Assembly (NCBI RefSeq): GCF_003987355.1
Contig: NZ_PIPR01000002.1
Location: forward strand, 124,001 to 188,000
Direction: 5' to 3'
Source: Pseudidiomarina aestuarii
GTDB taxonomy: Bacteria; Pseudomonadota; Gammaproteobacteria; Enterobacterales; Alteromonadaceae
Length of the DNA stretch: 64,000 nt
A program made the position numbers and the translations under genes. How positions within the stretch are numbered: the first letter of the stretch is position 1; every line of letters starts with the position of its first letter. Shown here one piece after another: positions 1-13,405 of the stretch. Below the pieces are notes generated by a model, which saw nothing but the letters and a program-made list of their open reading frames with translations, ran no database searches and was not told the origin of the DNA.

Positions 1-63
1 GACGGCCAAATAGTTGCCGACGAAGCTTGGTGGCAGGTCATGAGAACGGGGCAGCCCGCATGA
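1..63 (+). CDS. trmH: tRNA (guanosine-2'-O)-methyltransferase TrmH, C-terminal end (partial)
   Basis: Only the last 20 codons are in the window, open in frame 1 and ending in TGA at 61-63. The translated tail (DGQIVADEAWWQVMRTGQPA) resembles the extreme C-terminus of E. coli TrmH, which also has an acidic stretch followed by a WW pair. TrmH is the SPOUT-class enzyme that methylates G18 in the D-loop of tRNAs. Its stop overlaps the recG start in an ATGA arrangement, and trmH-recG adjacency is known from enterobacteria (spoT-trmH-recG). The identification rests on a short tail plus synteny, so it is good but not certain. Confidence 0.72.
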   Translation, partial: DGQIVADEAWWQVMRTGQPA

Positions 64-2144
64 ACGGCGCATTGCACCGTATTCCAATCAACACCCTTAA
101 AGGGGTCGGTCCCAAGCTGCAAGAGCGCTTAGCTAAACTTGGGTTGGAATCGGTGCAAGATGTGCTGCTGCATTTACCGTTAAGGTATGAAGATCGCTCC
201 CGCATTTATCCTATTGCAGCACTACAGACTGGAACCGCAGCGACCGTCATTGCGGAGGTAATCAAAGCAGAAGTGCTGTATGGCAAGCGGCGCATGCTGC
301 GCGTTCGAGTCAAAGATGCTAGCGCGGTGCTGAATCTGGTGTTTTTTCAATTCAGTGCAGCGCAACTGAAACAGTTTGAGCAAGGTACTCGCTTGCAACT
401 ATTTGGCGAAGCGCGTCGGGGAATCAATGGGCTGGACATGATCCACCCAGAATATAAAGTGCTCGCTGCTAACGCGGTGCCACCGGAATTTGCTGAAGAG
501 ACGTTGACGCCTGTCTACCCAATGACCGAGGGCGTGCAACAGGCCACCTTACGCAAACTCAGTGAGCAAGCGTTGAGTTACCTGAATCCCACAGCATTAG
601 AGGAATTATTGCCGTCAGCTTTGCAACCGGAAGGAATGTCACTGGAGACGGCGATTCGGACGCTACATCGCCCTCCGTTGGACGCTAGCCTCGAACAATT
701 GCAAGCAGGCACACACCCCGCACAGACGCGCCTAGCAACCGAAGAATTGCTCGCTCACCAACTGAGTCTGCTCAAGTTGAGAGCTCTGAAGCAATCCCAT
801 CAAGCCCGCAGTCTGATCCCCAATGTGGCATTACAACAGCGTTTTTTGAGTCAGCTCCCGTTCGAGCCCACAGCCGCGCAGCGGCGCGTTGTTCAGGAAA
901 TTCAGCAGGATTTAGCCGCGGATATTCCGATGATGCGCTTGGTGCAAGGCGATGTCGGTTCGGGCAAGACTCTCGTTGCTGCACTCAGCGCACTGACAGT
1001 AATTGGACAGGGTTACCAAGTAGCACTCATGGCGCCCACCGAAATACTCGCCGAACAACATGCGCTGACTTTTCGTCAATGGCTAGAGCCGCTTGGTATT
1101 GGCGTTGGTTGGTTAGCCGGAAAGCAAAAGGCGAAAGAACGGCAGGAGAACTTAGCGGCTATCGGCTCCGGACAGGTGCAGTTTGTGGTAGGTACGCATG
1201 CATTGTTTCAAGCCGAAGTGACCTATCACAATTTAGCACTGGTGATAATTGATGAGCAACATCGTTTCGGTGTACATCAGCGGCTGGAACTGCGTCAAAA
1301 GGGGGTTGACCAAGGCTATCAACCACACCAATTGATTATGACCGCAACACCTATCCCCCGTACGCTGGCAATGACCGCCTATGCCGACTTGTCGACTTCA
1401 GTTATTGATGAATTACCGCCAGGGCGAACCCCAGTTACCACAGTGGCAATACCGGATACGCGTCGTGACCAAGTGATCCAACGGGTGCATCAAGTGTGTA
1501 AAGAAGAGGGTCGCCAAGCTTATTGGGTTTGTACACTCATTGAAGAGTCCGAAGCTCTGCAGTGTCAGGCGGCAGAGGACACAGCTTCACAACTGGCGGA
1601 AGCACTGCCAGATTTGCGGATTGGGCTGGTGCATGGTCGGCTGAAAAGCAGTGAAAAAGAAGCTGTGATGACAGCCTTCAAAGGGCATGAACTCGACTTG
1701 CTTGTAGCCACAACAGTCATTGAAGTGGGTGTTGATGTTCCCAATGCGAGTTTGATGATTATCGAAAATCCAGAGCGTCTGGGGCTGGCGCAGCTTCACC
1801 AGTTGCGCGGACGAGTCGGACGCGGTGCAGTCGCTAGCCATTGCGTATTGCTGTATCACGCACCATTGTCGAAGACTGCCACCCAGCGTCTCAGTGTGTT
1901 GCGCGATAGCAATGATGGCTTTGTGATTGCACAACGGGATCTCGAGTTGCGTGGTCCGGGCGAGTTGCTTGGTCAGAAACAAACCGGTTTAACTGAGATG
2001 AAAGTGGCTGATTTGTTGAAACACAGCCATTTGTTGAACGATGTACAGGCTCTCGCGCAACAAATTTGGCGAGACTATCCGCAGACAGCAGACGCATTGA
2101 TTCAGCGCTGGCTCCCGCGGCGTGATCACTACGCCCAAGCGTAA
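60..2144 (+). CDS. recG: ATP-dependent DNA helicase RecG
   Basis: RecG is a double-stranded DNA translocase that remodels stalled replication forks and Holliday junctions. The 694-residue product matches the usual length (E. coli 693). It has an N-terminal wedge/OB region (about residues 50-170), Walker A GDVGSGKT near residue 297, a DEQHR Walker B box near 397, and a C-terminal helicase domain with a motif VI segment LRGRVGRG. I start it at the ATG at 60, which overlaps the trmH stop (ATGA) and gives the family N-terminus. In-frame TTG and GTG codons at 27 and 30 would only add 11 residues inside trmH. It probably shares an operon with trmH. Confidence 0.97.
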   Translation: MNGALHRIPINTLKGVGPKLQERLAKLGLESVQDVLLHLPLRYEDRSRIYPIAALQTGTAATVIAEVIKAEVLYGKRRMLRVRVKDASAVLNLVFFQFSAAQLKQFEQGTRLQLFGEARRGINGLDMIHPEYKVLAANAVPPEFAEETLTPVYPMTEGVQQATLRKLSEQALSYLNPTALEELLPSALQPEGMSLETAIRTLHRPPLDASLEQLQAGTHPAQTRLATEELLAHQLSLLKLRALKQSHQARSLIPNVALQQRFLSQLPFEPTAAQRRVVQEIQQDLAADIPMMRLVQGDVGSGKTLVAALSALTVIGQGYQVALMAPTEILAEQHALTFRQWLEPLGIGVGWLAGKQKAKERQENLAAIGSGQVQFVVGTHALFQAEVTYHNLALVIIDEQHRFGVHQRLELRQKGVDQGYQPHQLIMTATPIPRTLAMTAYADLSTSVIDELPPGRTPVTTVAIPDTRRDQVIQRVHQVCKEEGRQAYWVCTLIEESEALQCQAAEDTASQLAEALPDLRIGLVHGRLKSSEKEAVMTAFKGHELDLLVATTVIEVGVDVPNASLMIIENPERLGLAQLHQLRGRVGRGAVASHCVLLYHAPLSKTATQRLSVLRDSNDGFVIAQRDLELRGPGELLGQKQTGLTEMKVADLLKHSHLLNDVQALAQQIWRDYPQTADALIQRWLPRRDHYAQA

Positions 2145-2198
2145 AAATGCAGTACACTAGCAGGTAATTCTCGACGCAGTAATGATGAAGGCACCCGT

Positions 2199-2951
2199 AT
2201 GAGCAAGTCCAAAGACACCATCGATTTCGGTTACCAGCAGGTCGACAAAGAGGCCAAACAAGGTTTAGTCGCTAATGTATTTAACTCGGTGGCGAAAAAA
2301 TATGACGTGATGAATGATGTCATGTCATTTGGCATTCATCGGTTGTGGAAGCGCTACACTATTGACTGCAGCGGTGTTCGAAGCGGCATGAAAGTGCTCG
2401 ATTTGGCGGGCGGTACCGGAGACTTAACCGCGCAATTTTCTCGTCGCGTGGGCCCTACGGGCGAAGTGGTGCTAGCCGATATTAATGAAGCCATGCTCGA
2501 AGTCGGCAAAGACAAGCTGCGTAATTTGGGTATTGTCAGTAATGTCACCTATCAGCAAGCCAACGCTGAAGAACTCCCGTTTGACGATGATACTTTCGAT
2601 ATTATTACCATTGCCTTCGGTCTGCGGAATGTTACCGACAAACAAAAAGCGCTGGAGTCCATGCATCGCGTGTTGAAGCCGGGTGGCCGCTTGTTGGTGC
2701 TGGAGTTTTCCAAGCCAGAGCCACCGATGCTGTCACAGATGTATGATTTCTATTCATTCAATATCCTTCCCAAAATGGGTCAAGTGATCGCTGGCGACGC
2801 CGAAAGCTATCAGTATTTAGCGGAGTCCATTCGCATGCATCCTGATCAAGAAACATTGAAAGGAATGATGGAAGTCGCGGGCTATGAGAACGTCACCTAT
2901 ACCAACTTAACGGGCGGGATTGTTGCCTTGCACCGAGGATTCAAATTCTAA
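2199..2951 (+). CDS. ubiE: Ubiquinone/menaquinone C-methyltransferase UbiE
   Basis: UbiE is the SAM-dependent methyltransferase that methylates the quinone ring carbon in both ubiquinone and menaquinone synthesis. The product has 250 residues (E. coli 251). The SAM-binding motif [15 protein letters not shown] lies near residues 66-80, and the family signature around FGLRNVTD is present near residue 140. A GAAGG ribosome-binding site precedes the ATG. The gene opens the ubiE-ubiJ-ubiB-tatABC cluster, the same order as in E. coli, and its TAA overlaps the ubiJ ATG by one base, which suggests translational coupling. Confidence 0.97.
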   Translation: MSKSKDTIDFGYQQVDKEAKQGLVANVFNSVAKKYDVMNDVMSFGIHRLWKRYTIDCSGVRSGMKVLDLAGGTGDLTAQFSRRVGPTGEVVLADINEAMLEVGKDKLRNLGIVSNVTYQQANAEELPFDDDTFDIITIAFGLRNVTDKQKALESMHRVLKPGGRLLVLEFSKPEPPMLSQMYDFYSFNILPKMGQVIAGDAESYQYLAESIRMHPDQETLKGMMEVAGYENVTYTNLTGGIVALHRGFKF

Positions 2952-3556
2952 TGTTGTGGACCGTGTTACCCACTAGTGCTGCCGAAGCTCTGCTCAATCA
3001 CATTCTACAATTGGATCATGCTACGCCAAGCCGGCTTGCGCCATTGGTGGGCAAACGCCTGCGGGTAACGTTGAAAGAATTTGGTGCACCACTAACGGTC
3101 ACCGCAACAAGCGATGGTTTTAATTTAAGTTGGGTCGATTCGGATCCAGTGGAGTGTCATATCGTAACCCGTCTGGCTGTGCTCCCAGAGTTACGTGATA
3201 GCGCCAATATTACTCGATTGATAAAAGCCGATGCTCTAGATATCGAGGGCGACCCAATGCTCGCCCAAGCGCTGAGCAAAGCGGTGACAGAATTGGATGT
3301 GGATTGGCCGGAAGTACTCTCACAGCGCATTGGCGATGTGCCTGCGCAAATGCTCCTGCAATTTTGGCAGCGCAGTGAACGCTGGTGGCAACAGTTCCAC
3401 GCCGACCAAAAGCAGTGGGTACGCGACGCTATTATTGAAGAAAAGCAGTTAGCACCGAGTCGTACCGAATTTGAGATGTTTCGTGGGGATGTCCAGCAGC
3501 TGCGCGCGCAACTGGACCGACTGGAACGCTCGCTTAAACAGTTTCAACGGGGTTAG
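2951..3556 (+). CDS. ubiJ: Ubiquinone biosynthesis accessory factor UbiJ (SCP2 domain)
   Basis: UbiJ is a lipid-binding accessory factor of the soluble ubiquinone-synthesis metabolon, working with UbiK. The 201-residue product has an SCP2-like N-terminal domain (about residues 15-115) and a C-terminal charged helix ending in a coiled-coil-like stretch (EMFRGDVQQLRAQLDRLERS). Length matches E. coli UbiJ (201). The start overlaps the ubiE stop (TAATG) and ubiB follows after 3 bases. The assignment rests on both sequence and invariant position between ubiE and ubiB. Confidence 0.93.
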   Translation: MLWTVLPTSAAEALLNHILQLDHATPSRLAPLVGKRLRVTLKEFGAPLTVTATSDGFNLSWVDSDPVECHIVTRLAVLPELRDSANITRLIKADALDIEGDPMLAQALSKAVTELDVDWPEVLSQRIGDVPAQMLLQFWQRSERWWQQFHADQKQWVRDAIIEEKQLAPSRTEFEMFRGDVQQLRAQLDRLERSLKQFQRG

Positions 3557-3559
3557 GCA

Positions 3560-5206
3560 ATGCGAATTCAACGGTTGTATCTCATTACCAAAACCTTTTT
3601 AAGTTATGGCTTAGATCAGCTCATTCCTGCGAAGTGGCTGCCCTGGTCGGTTCGCTTTTTGCGTTACGCGTTGTTTTGGATGCCGAATCGCCATCGTGAC
3701 AAGTCAGCCGGTGTGCGTTTGCGTCTTGCATTGGAATCATTGGGGCCCGTTTGGATTAAGTTTGGGCAAATGCTGTCGACCCGCCGCGACTTACTGGATC
3801 CTGAAATCGCGAATGAATTAGCAAAGCTGCAAGACAAAGTAAAACCTTTCCCAGGCGAGCAAGCACAAGCCTTGATTGAACGTGCACTGGATATTCAATC
3901 CATCCACGATGAATTTGATAACTTCGTCGTTACGCCGCTTGCTTCCGCATCGATTGCGCAAGTACACACGGCAACCCTGAAACATGGGCCCGATGCCGGA
4001 CAAGATATTGTTATCAAAGTCATACGTCCCGATATTCGCAAAGCGATTGATGCCGATTTAAAACTGATGGATACACTGGCGTCGGTGTTAGCCAAACATT
4101 TACCCGATGGGCGGCGACTCAAGCCACGTGAAGTGGTGAAAGAATATCGCAAGACACTTCTTGACGAACTCGATTTACTGCGCGAAGCCGCTAATGCAAT
4201 GCAGCTCCGCCGTAACTTTGAAGATTCTGACCTGCTCTATATTCCAACGGTATATAGCGATTACTCGCGTTTATCGGTCATGGTGATGGAGCGCATTGAT
4301 GGTATTCCAGTAAGTGATGTGGAAACCTTGCATGCTCTCGGTGTGAATATGCAGTTGCTGGCTGAGCGTGGGGTGGAAGTATTCTTTACGCAAGTATTCC
4401 GTGACAGCTTCTTTCATGCTGACATGCACCCTGGCAACATTTTTGTCAGTCGCGAGAATCCAGATGACCCGAAATACCTCGGTATTGATTTTGGTATTGT
4501 GGGTACCTTGAATCGCGAAGATAAACGTTATTTGGCAGAAAACTTTCTCGCGTTTTTCAATCGTGACTACCGCAAAGTGGCGGAGCTACACGTTGATTCG
4601 GGCTGGGTACCTGCACATATTAATATTGAAGAGTTTGAATCGGCGATACGCACGGTGTGCGAACCGATCTTTAATAAGCCGCTAGCAGATATCTCATTCG
4701 GCCATGTTCTGGTGAACTTATTCAACACAGCGCGACGCTTTGAAATGGAAGTGCAGCCGCAGTTAGTGTTGTTGCAAAAAACCTTGCTGTACGTCGAAGG
4801 CTTAGGGCGTACTTTATACCCGCAACTGGATTTATGGAAAACCGCCAAACCGTTCCTCGAACGCTGGATGAAAGAGCAGCTAGGTTGGCGCGCGGTGTTG
4901 CGTTCGGTTAAAGAGAACGCGCCATTTTGGGCCGAAAAGCTGCCGGAAATGCCGACGTTGTTATATGACTATCTGCGCACGCAACGAGAACAGCAACAAT
5001 GGCAACGTGCAGCATTGGCTGAATTTCAAGCCCATCAAAAGCGCTTTGCCCAGAGGGTATGGTACGGTGCTATTACCGCCGCACTGATTGTCAGTACAAG
5101 TCTATTTTATGCAACAGATCAGAGTCCTTGGCTAACAGGATGCAGTGCACTTGCGCTCGTATTCAGTGGTATACTCGGTTGGCAGCGCGGGCGACGTTCC
5201 CGTTAA
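3560..5206 (+). CDS. ubiB: Ubiquinone biosynthesis ATPase/kinase-like protein UbiB
   Basis: UbiB is an atypical protein-kinase-like (ABC1/ADCK) ATPase of the inner membrane required for efficient ubiquinone assembly. The 548-residue product carries the family KxGQ motif ([11 protein letters not shown], about residues 66-76), an Ala-rich nucleotide loop (ASASIAQVH, near 128-136), the DMHPGN catalytic-loop equivalent near 290 and a DFG-like IDFGIVG near 311. Two hydrophobic segments at the C-terminus (about residues 498-517 and 523-541) should anchor it in the membrane. It is the third gene of the ubi block, 33 bases before tatA. Confidence 0.97.
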   Translation: MRIQRLYLITKTFLSYGLDQLIPAKWLPWSVRFLRYALFWMPNRHRDKSAGVRLRLALESLGPVWIKFGQMLSTRRDLLDPEIANELAKLQDKVKPFPGEQAQALIERALDIQSIHDEFDNFVVTPLASASIAQVHTATLKHGPDAGQDIVIKVIRPDIRKAIDADLKLMDTLASVLAKHLPDGRRLKPREVVKEYRKTLLDELDLLREAANAMQLRRNFEDSDLLYIPTVYSDYSRLSVMVMERIDGIPVSDVETLHALGVNMQLLAERGVEVFFTQVFRDSFFHADMHPGNIFVSRENPDDPKYLGIDFGIVGTLNREDKRYLAENFLAFFNRDYRKVAELHVDSGWVPAHINIEEFESAIRTVCEPIFNKPLADISFGHVLVNLFNTARRFEMEVQPQLVLLQKTLLYVEGLGRTLYPQLDLWKTAKPFLERWMKEQLGWRAVLRSVKENAPFWAEKLPEMPTLLYDYLRTQREQQQWQRAALAEFQAHQKRFAQRVWYGAITAALIVSTSLFYATDQSPWLTGCSALALVFSGILGWQRGRRSR

Positions 5207-5239
5207 ACAGCAACTTATAAACCGAATTGAGAACAAGTT

Positions 5240-5428
5240 ATGGCACCTAGTATTTGGCAATTACTGATTGTTTTGGTCATTATTGTGCTGATTTTTGGCA
5301 CCAAGCGTTTGCGTAATATCGGCAGTGATCTTGGCTCCGCGGTAAAAGGTTTCAAGAAATCGTCGAGCGACGATGAGCAGGACCAAAGCGCAAAGAAAGA
5401 ACTTCCGGAAGACCGAAAGGATAATTAA
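5240..5428 (+). CDS. tatA: Sec-independent translocase subunit TatA
   Basis: TatA oligomerises to form the passage through which folded twin-arginine substrates cross the inner membrane. At 62 residues it is a compact member. It has one N-terminal transmembrane helix (about 5-20), the hinge FGTKRLR and an amphipathic helix with [13 protein letters not shown], followed by an acidic/lysine-rich tail. It is the first of three adjacent tat genes, separated from tatB by 3 bases. Confidence 0.96.
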   Translation: MAPSIWQLLIVLVIIVLIFGTKRLRNIGSDLGSAVKGFKKSSSDDEQDQSAKKELPEDRKDN

Positions 5429-5431
5429 GCA

Positions 5432-5746
5432 ATGTTCGATATCGGCTTCTGGGAGCTGATCCTCATTGCGGTCATCGGGCTCATCGTCTTGGGTCCGGAG
5501 CGACTTCCCCATGCATTGCGAGCTATGCAGCGTGCCGTCTCCGGTGCGCGCTCGTATAGCACTCGCATGCAAGCAGAGCTCAATCATGAATTGAGAATTA
5601 AAGAACTTCATGATCACCTGAAACAAGCTGAGCAAGGTGACCTCCAAAAACTTTCACCTGAATTACAGCGCTCGATAGCTGAATTGCAGCAGGCCGCATC
5701 GCAAGTGCAACGTCCCTACGCTAAGAAAACCGATACCGATGAGTAA
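5432..5746 (+). CDS. tatB: Sec-independent translocase subunit TatB
   Basis: TatB partners TatC in the twin-arginine signal receptor complex. The N-terminus [26 protein letters not shown] is the family's transmembrane helix followed by the GPERLP hinge, then an amphipathic helix. At 104 residues the protein is shorter than E. coli TatB (171) because the variable C-terminal tail is short, which is common in the family. The end overlaps the tatC start by 8 bases. Confidence 0.96.
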   Translation: MFDIGFWELILIAVIGLIVLGPERLPHALRAMQRAVSGARSYSTRMQAELNHELRIKELHDHLKQAEQGDLQKLSPELQRSIAELQQAASQVQRPYAKKTDTDE

Positions 5747-6470
5747 TTCGCCGCTCCTCGACCATTTGTTGGAACTCCGCAAACGATTATTGCGCGGAGT
5801 CCTCATTATCCTTGCCGTTTTTCTGGCGTTAGCCGCATTCGCTAATGATTTATATTCAGCAGTGGCTGCGCCGATGTTGGCGAGTTTGCCGCAAGGTTCT
5901 ACGATGATCGCGACCGACGTCGCAACGCCCTTTTTTACACCGTTTAAACTCGCTTTAGTCGCTGCCATTGTGCTGTCAGCGCCGCTGCTACTGTGGCAAG
6001 TATGGGCATTTATCGCACCAGGATTGTATCATCGCGAAAAGCGTTTAATTTTGCCGTTGATGCTCAGTAGTACTGTGTTGTTTTACGCGGGTATCGCTTT
6101 CGCCTACTTTATTGTGCTTCCACTAGCACTGAATTTTTTAGCTGGCGCTGCACCTGAGGGCGTACAAGTGGCTACCGATATCGCCCGTTATTTAGATTTC
6201 GTGTTAGCCATATTCTTAGCGTTTGGCATTGCTTTTGAGACACCCGTTGCCATTATTTTGCTCTGTTGGAGTGGGGTAACCAGTGTTCAGGCGTTGCGTC
6301 AAAAGCGTCCTTATGTCATTGTCGGAGCATTTGTTGTGGGGATGTTCTTAACACCCCCTGATGTAATCTCCCAAACACTTTTAGCGATTCCAATGTGGTT
6401 ACTTTTTGAACTTGGAGTCGTGATCGCTGGTCTATATCAGCGTCCACAACCAAATGCAGAACAGGATTAA
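5739..6470 (+). CDS. tatC: Sec-independent translocase subunit TatC
   Basis: TatC is the multi-spanning receptor that recognises the twin-arginine signal peptide. The 243-residue product begins with the family signature [14 protein letters not shown], has six predicted membrane segments and retains the F(I/V)APGLY..EK element ([12 protein letters not shown], near 92-103) and FGIAFETPV. It overlaps tatB by 8 bases, consistent with coupled translation of the TatABC complex. Confidence 0.97.
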   Translation: MSNSPLLDHLLELRKRLLRGVLIILAVFLALAAFANDLYSAVAAPMLASLPQGSTMIATDVATPFFTPFKLALVAAIVLSAPLLLWQVWAFIAPGLYHREKRLILPLMLSSTVLFYAGIAFAYFIVLPLALNFLAGAAPEGVQVATDIARYLDFVLAIFLAFGIAFETPVAIILLCWSGVTSVQALRQKRPYVIVGAFVVGMFLTPPDVISQTLLAIPMWLLFELGVVIAGLYQRPQPNAEQD

Positions 6471-6476
6471 GACATC

Positions 6477-6953
6477 ATGGTAAAACGTGTATCACTCAGC
6501 AGCGTAATTGGCAGTACTGCTGTGGCAGCTTGCTTCACTGTTGCAGCTCAAGCGCAAAGCGTGAGTTCTGAACAATTAGCTGTGTGCGCGCAAATCGAAA
6601 ACCCACTCCAGCGTCTTGTTTGCTTCGACAAGCTGGCAGCTGGCGACCAGGTCAGTGCAACAGAGCAAAAAGCTGCTGCACGAACTCCTGAAGATCGTTT
6701 CGGTAAAGAGTACAAAGAAGAGAATCGCGTCGTCGATGACATGATGTATGTTTCTATTGCAGAGAAGTCTCAAGATCCATATGGTCGCTGGGTGATAGTG
6801 TTGACCAATGGTCAAAAATGGAAACAGATGGATAGCACGTCCTATCAATTACCGAACGATGCCGATTATTTTATTGAACGCGGTGTTTTAAATAGCTTCT
6901 ATTTAGGGCGTACAGACATCAATAAACGTATTCGTGTTCAACGCGCTGACTGA
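6477..6953 (+). CDS. Small secreted protein of unknown function in the tat cluster
   Basis: I do not recognise a named family. The 158-residue product starts with a Sec-type signal peptide ending in AAQAQS (cleavage near residue 26). The mature part opens with a two-cysteine motif, CAQIENPLQRLVCFDKLA, reminiscent of the N-terminal motif of VasI/TagO-type periplasmic proteins, followed by a region with several beta-like segments. No twin-arginine pair is seen, so Sec export is more likely than Tat export. It lies 6 bases after tatC, and its stop overlaps the tatD ATG, so it is co-transcribed with the tat genes. Confidence 0.85.
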   Translation: MVKRVSLSSVIGSTAVAACFTVAAQAQSVSSEQLAVCAQIENPLQRLVCFDKLAAGDQVSATEQKAAARTPEDRFGKEYKEENRVVDDMMYVSIAEKSQDPYGRWVIVLTNGQKWKQMDSTSYQLPNDADYFIERGVLNSFYLGRTDINKRIRVQRAD

Positions 6954-7735
6954 TGATGCGTTGGTTCGACAGCGGCGCTAATCTGACGAATGGCAAGCTC
7001 GTTCATCAGCTTGAAGACTATATTGCAGCAGCGCTGCAGGCCGGTGTCGAACAAATTGTAGTCATTGGAACCGACGTTCAACATAGCCGCGAAGCGCTCG
7101 CACTATGTGACCGGTATCCTGATTACCTCCTTGCCACCGTTGGTGTGCATCCACACGATGCAGCAACCGCGCCCCATGATTATATTGCACAACTCCGAGA
7201 ACTCGCACAGCATCCTGCTGCGCGAGCCATCGGTGAGTGTGGACTCGATTTTAATCGGAATTATTCGCCGCCCGACATTCAACTTAAAGTTTTTCGTGCG
7301 CAACTCGAATTGGCTGCGGAATTGCAGATGCCGGTATACCTACATGAACGCGATGCGCATGAACCCCAAGTCGAGCTCCTCGGTGAATTTCAAGACCGAA
7401 TTCCGCGATTCTTAGCGCATTGTTTTACCGGTGACGAAAAAGCACTTGCTAGTTACCTTAATCTTGGTTGTTATATAGGTATTACTGGTTGGGTTTGTGA
7501 TGAGCGGCGAGGACGTGATCTGCAACATTCAGTTTTGCATATTCCGGCCGATAAGATAGTCATTGAGACCGATGCGCCATTTTTGTTACCGCGTACATTG
7601 CGTCCGAGACCGGCTTATAATGCGTCAGAATATCTGCCACATATAGGTGAATTTGTTGCGCAGTTAAGACAACAGGAAGTTAGCGAGTTCGCTGCGCAAA
7701 GTTGGCTAAATAGCCAAAACTTTTTTCAAAAATAG
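6953..7735 (+). CDS. tatD: TatD family metal-dependent deoxyribonuclease
   Basis: TatD proteins are metal-dependent TIM-barrel nucleases with 3'-5' exonuclease and AP-endonuclease activity. The 260-residue product has metal-ligand segments typical of the family: GVHPHD near residue 62, GECGLDFNR near 92, HERDAH near 131, HCFTGD near 153 and ETDAPFL near 203. The N-terminus FDSGANLT replaces the usual DIGVNL. Two ATGs (6953 and 6956) are possible starts; the first overlaps the upstream stop as TGATG. The gene sits in the tat cluster by synteny, but it is not part of the translocase. Confidence 0.93.
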   Translation: MMRWFDSGANLTNGKLVHQLEDYIAAALQAGVEQIVVIGTDVQHSREALALCDRYPDYLLATVGVHPHDAATAPHDYIAQLRELAQHPAARAIGECGLDFNRNYSPPDIQLKVFRAQLELAAELQMPVYLHERDAHEPQVELLGEFQDRIPRFLAHCFTGDEKALASYLNLGCYIGITGWVCDERRGRDLQHSVLHIPADKIVIETDAPFLLPRTLRPRPAYNASEYLPHIGEFVAQLRQQEVSEFAAQSWLNSQNFFQK

Positions 7736-7742
7736 GGATTGC

Positions 7743-11482
<3,740 letters not shown>

Positions 11483-12772
11483 CTAGCGGTTTCCGCCACC
11501 GCTGCGTTGCCCGCCACGCTGACCACCGCGTTGTCCGCCACGGTTACCGCTCGGCTTGCCACCGCGAGTGCGGCGCCGAGCTGTCGGTCGAGGTGTTTTG
11601 ATATCGGTTAACAGGGCTTCTGGAGCATACTTGGTGACGGGAATACTGTGACCAATGTAATCCTCGATAGCAGGCAAGTTATAGACATACTCCTCACAGG
11701 CTAAAGCGATGGCTTTACCGCTCGCTCCAGCGCGTCCAGTTCGACCAATGCGATGCACATAGTCTTCACAGTCATCCGGCAAGTCATAGTTATAGACATG
11801 ACTGACTTCTGGAATATGCAGGCCGCGTGCAGCGACATCGGTGGCGACTAAAAAGTCCAACTCACCTTCGGTGAACTGGTCAAGAATCTTCAGTCGTTTA
11901 CGTTGTGGTACATCACCCGTCAATAATCCGACTCGGTGTCCATCGGCTTCCAGCCATTGGAAGAGTTTGTCGCAGACATGTTTGGTATTGGCAAAGACAA
12001 TCGCTTTTTCGGGCCAATCTTCTTCAATCAATGTCAGCAATAACTTCATTTTGTCTTGCTTCGATGGATAAAAGAGTTCTTCGCTGATTCGTTCGCCCGT
12101 TTTTTGTAACGGCTCGACTTCAATTTTGGTCGGCGAATTCATATGATCGTAAGCCAGTTCTTGTACCCGCTGCGACAGCGTTGCTGAGAATAATAAACTC
12201 TGCCGATCTTTGGGCTTTGGCATGCGATTAAACATGTAACGAATGTCTTTAATAAACCCAAGGTCAAACATCCGATCGGCTTCATCGAGTACAACAACAT
12301 CAATCTTATCAAGGTCATAGATACCTTGCTTACAATAGTCGATGAGTCGGCCTGTGGTGCCAATTAAAATATCGACACCTTCTTCTAGGGCTTGGCGTTG
12401 ACTTTCATAACCCTCGCCCCCATAAATGATGCCGAGGCGCATATCGCAGTGACTCGCCAATAATTCAGCATCGTTGGCGATCTGAATGGCAAGTTCACGC
12501 GTAGGTGCCATGATGATTGCACGTGGATAACGTTTGTCACCCTCGCGAGGTTTATTTAATAGGGTGGTAAAAGTAGCGACGAGGAAGGCCAGGGTTTTCC
12601 CAGTTCCCGTCTGTGCTTGACCAGCAACGTCTTTTCCAGTCAGGGCAACAGGCAAACTGAGAGCCTGAATAGGCGTACAGTATTCGAAGCCGGCGTTTTG
12701 CAATGCGCTTAGTACCTGCGGATGCAGGTCGAGATCAGCAAAGCGTGTCTCTGTTAAGTGTGTTTTACTCAT
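11483..12772 (-). CDS. rhlB: ATP-dependent RNA helicase RhlB
   Basis: RhlB is the DEAD-box helicase of the RNA degradosome. The 429-residue protein (E. coli 421) begins [18 protein letters not shown], close to the E. coli start, and has the Q motif, Walker [13 protein letters not shown] in [13 protein letters not shown] in FSATLS, and HRIGRTGR. The C-terminal tail is Arg/Gly-rich with three GGQR-like repeats, suited to RNA binding. The gene is divergent from trxA with a 90-base gap containing a 10-base perfect dyad, and is followed with no gap by gppA. Confidence 0.96.
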   Translation of the reverse strand: MSKTHLTETRFADLDLHPQVLSALQNAGFEYCTPIQALSLPVALTGKDVAGQAQTGTGKTLAFLVATFTTLLNKPREGDKRYPRAIIMAPTRELAIQIANDAELLASHCDMRLGIIYGGEGYESQRQALEEGVDILIGTTGRLIDYCKQGIYDLDKIDVVVLDEADRMFDLGFIKDIRYMFNRMPKPKDRQSLLFSATLSQRVQELAYDHMNSPTKIEVEPLQKTGERISEELFYPSKQDKMKLLLTLIEEDWPEKAIVFANTKHVCDKLFQWLEADGHRVGLLTGDVPQRKRLKILDQFTEGELDFLVATDVAARGLHIPEVSHVYNYDLPDDCEDYVHRIGRTGRAGASGKAIALACEEYVYNLPAIEDYIGHSIPVTKYAPEALLTDIKTPRPTARRRTRGGKPSGNRGGQRGGQRGGQRSGGGNR

Positions 12773-12810
12773 GGCGTAAGCATATCAGTTTGCGCTAACA
12801 TTCAAAAACA

Positions 12811-12835
12811 GAAATAATAGCGTATCTATTATTTC
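12811..12835. promoter_or_regulatory. 10-bp perfect dyad between rhlB and trxA
   Basis: GAAATAATAG at 12811-12820 and CTATTATTTC at 12826-12835 are exact reverse complements separated by CGTAT. The element lies in the only space between the divergent rhlB and trxA start codons, 28 bases upstream of trxA. It could be an operator or promoter-overlapping structure for either gene. The symmetry is seen directly; function is inferred. Confidence 0.45.
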
Positions 12836-12862
12836 ACGCGAATTACAGCAGCGGAGATTATC

Positions 12863-13189
12863 ATGAGTGACAAAATTGTTCAGCTAAGTGATGACAGTTT
12901 TGAGAACGATGTTCTCAATTCAGACAAACCGGTATTGGTCGACTTTTGGGCCGAGTGGTGTGGACCATGTAAAATGATCGCGCCAATCCTCGATGATATC
13001 GCGACTCAGTATGCCGATAAGATCACAGTGGGTAAGCTGAACGTAGACCACAATAACCAAACACCACCTAAGTATGGTATTCGTGGAATTCCGACGCTCC
13101 TGCTGTTTAAGAACGGTGAAGTTGCTGGAACCAAAGTAGGTGCGTTGTCAAAAGCGCAGCTCGCTGAGTTCCTCGACCAAAACATCTAA
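12863..13189 (+). CDS. trxA: Thioredoxin 1 (TrxA)
   Basis: TrxA is the general cytoplasmic protein disulfide reductase. The product is 108 residues with the active-site WAEWCGPCK (Cys32/Cys35-type spacing), the buried Asp in VDFWAEW, and the cis-proline motif [15 protein letters not shown] ribosome-binding site precedes the ATG. The gene is divergent from rhlB and is followed by an intrinsic terminator and then rho, the usual gammaproteobacterial order. Confidence 0.98.
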   Translation: MSDKIVQLSDDSFENDVLNSDKPVLVDFWAEWCGPCKMIAPILDDIATQYADKITVGKLNVDHNNQTPPKYGIRGIPTLLLFKNGEVAGTKVGALSKAQLAEFLDQNI

Positions 13190-13209
13190 GAATGACGACC
13201 CGTTCGTTT

Positions 13210-13246
13210 AAAAAGGTTGTTTTGTTGCGGCAAAACAACCTTTTTT
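13210..13246 (+). terminator. Intrinsic terminator after trxA
   Basis: A 15-base-pair stem (13210-13224 with 13231-13245) encloses the loop TTGCGG and is followed by a run of Ts; the 5' arm begins with As, so it would also look like a terminator from the other strand. It ends trxA transcription 20 bases after the stop and separates it from the rho leader. Confidence 0.9.
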
Positions 13247-13405
13247 GCTGAAAAACTGGACGTTTCCGTGTTTCGGTGATACTTTTCTTTCATTAAATCT
13301 TTTCTTCAGGTTGTCAGCCTTTTGGCGACCGTGCAGTAGACTCCTAGCGTTTAACGAAATCAAACCCTAATTTCTTTTGGCCACAGATAAGTCCGTACCC
13401 TCCAT
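13247..13405 (+). other. Untranslated leader of rho
   Basis: About 160 bases between the trxA terminator and the rho ATG carry no convincing ORF. The stretch is pyrimidine-rich, with several TTTC/CTTT tracts, and has no clear Shine-Dalgarno just before the ATG (the last bases are CCCTCCAT). Long leaders upstream of rho are known to support Rho autoregulation in enterobacteria; that role here is inferred. Confidence 0.45.

Noticed and set aside
27-59. Upstream TTG/GTG start for recG adding 11 residues
   Set aside because: These codons lie inside the trmH end; the ATG at 60 overlaps the trmH stop and gives the family N-terminus.
13247-13405. rhoL-like leader peptide gene
   Set aside because: No start codon with a ribosome-binding site and sensible ORF was found in the leader.
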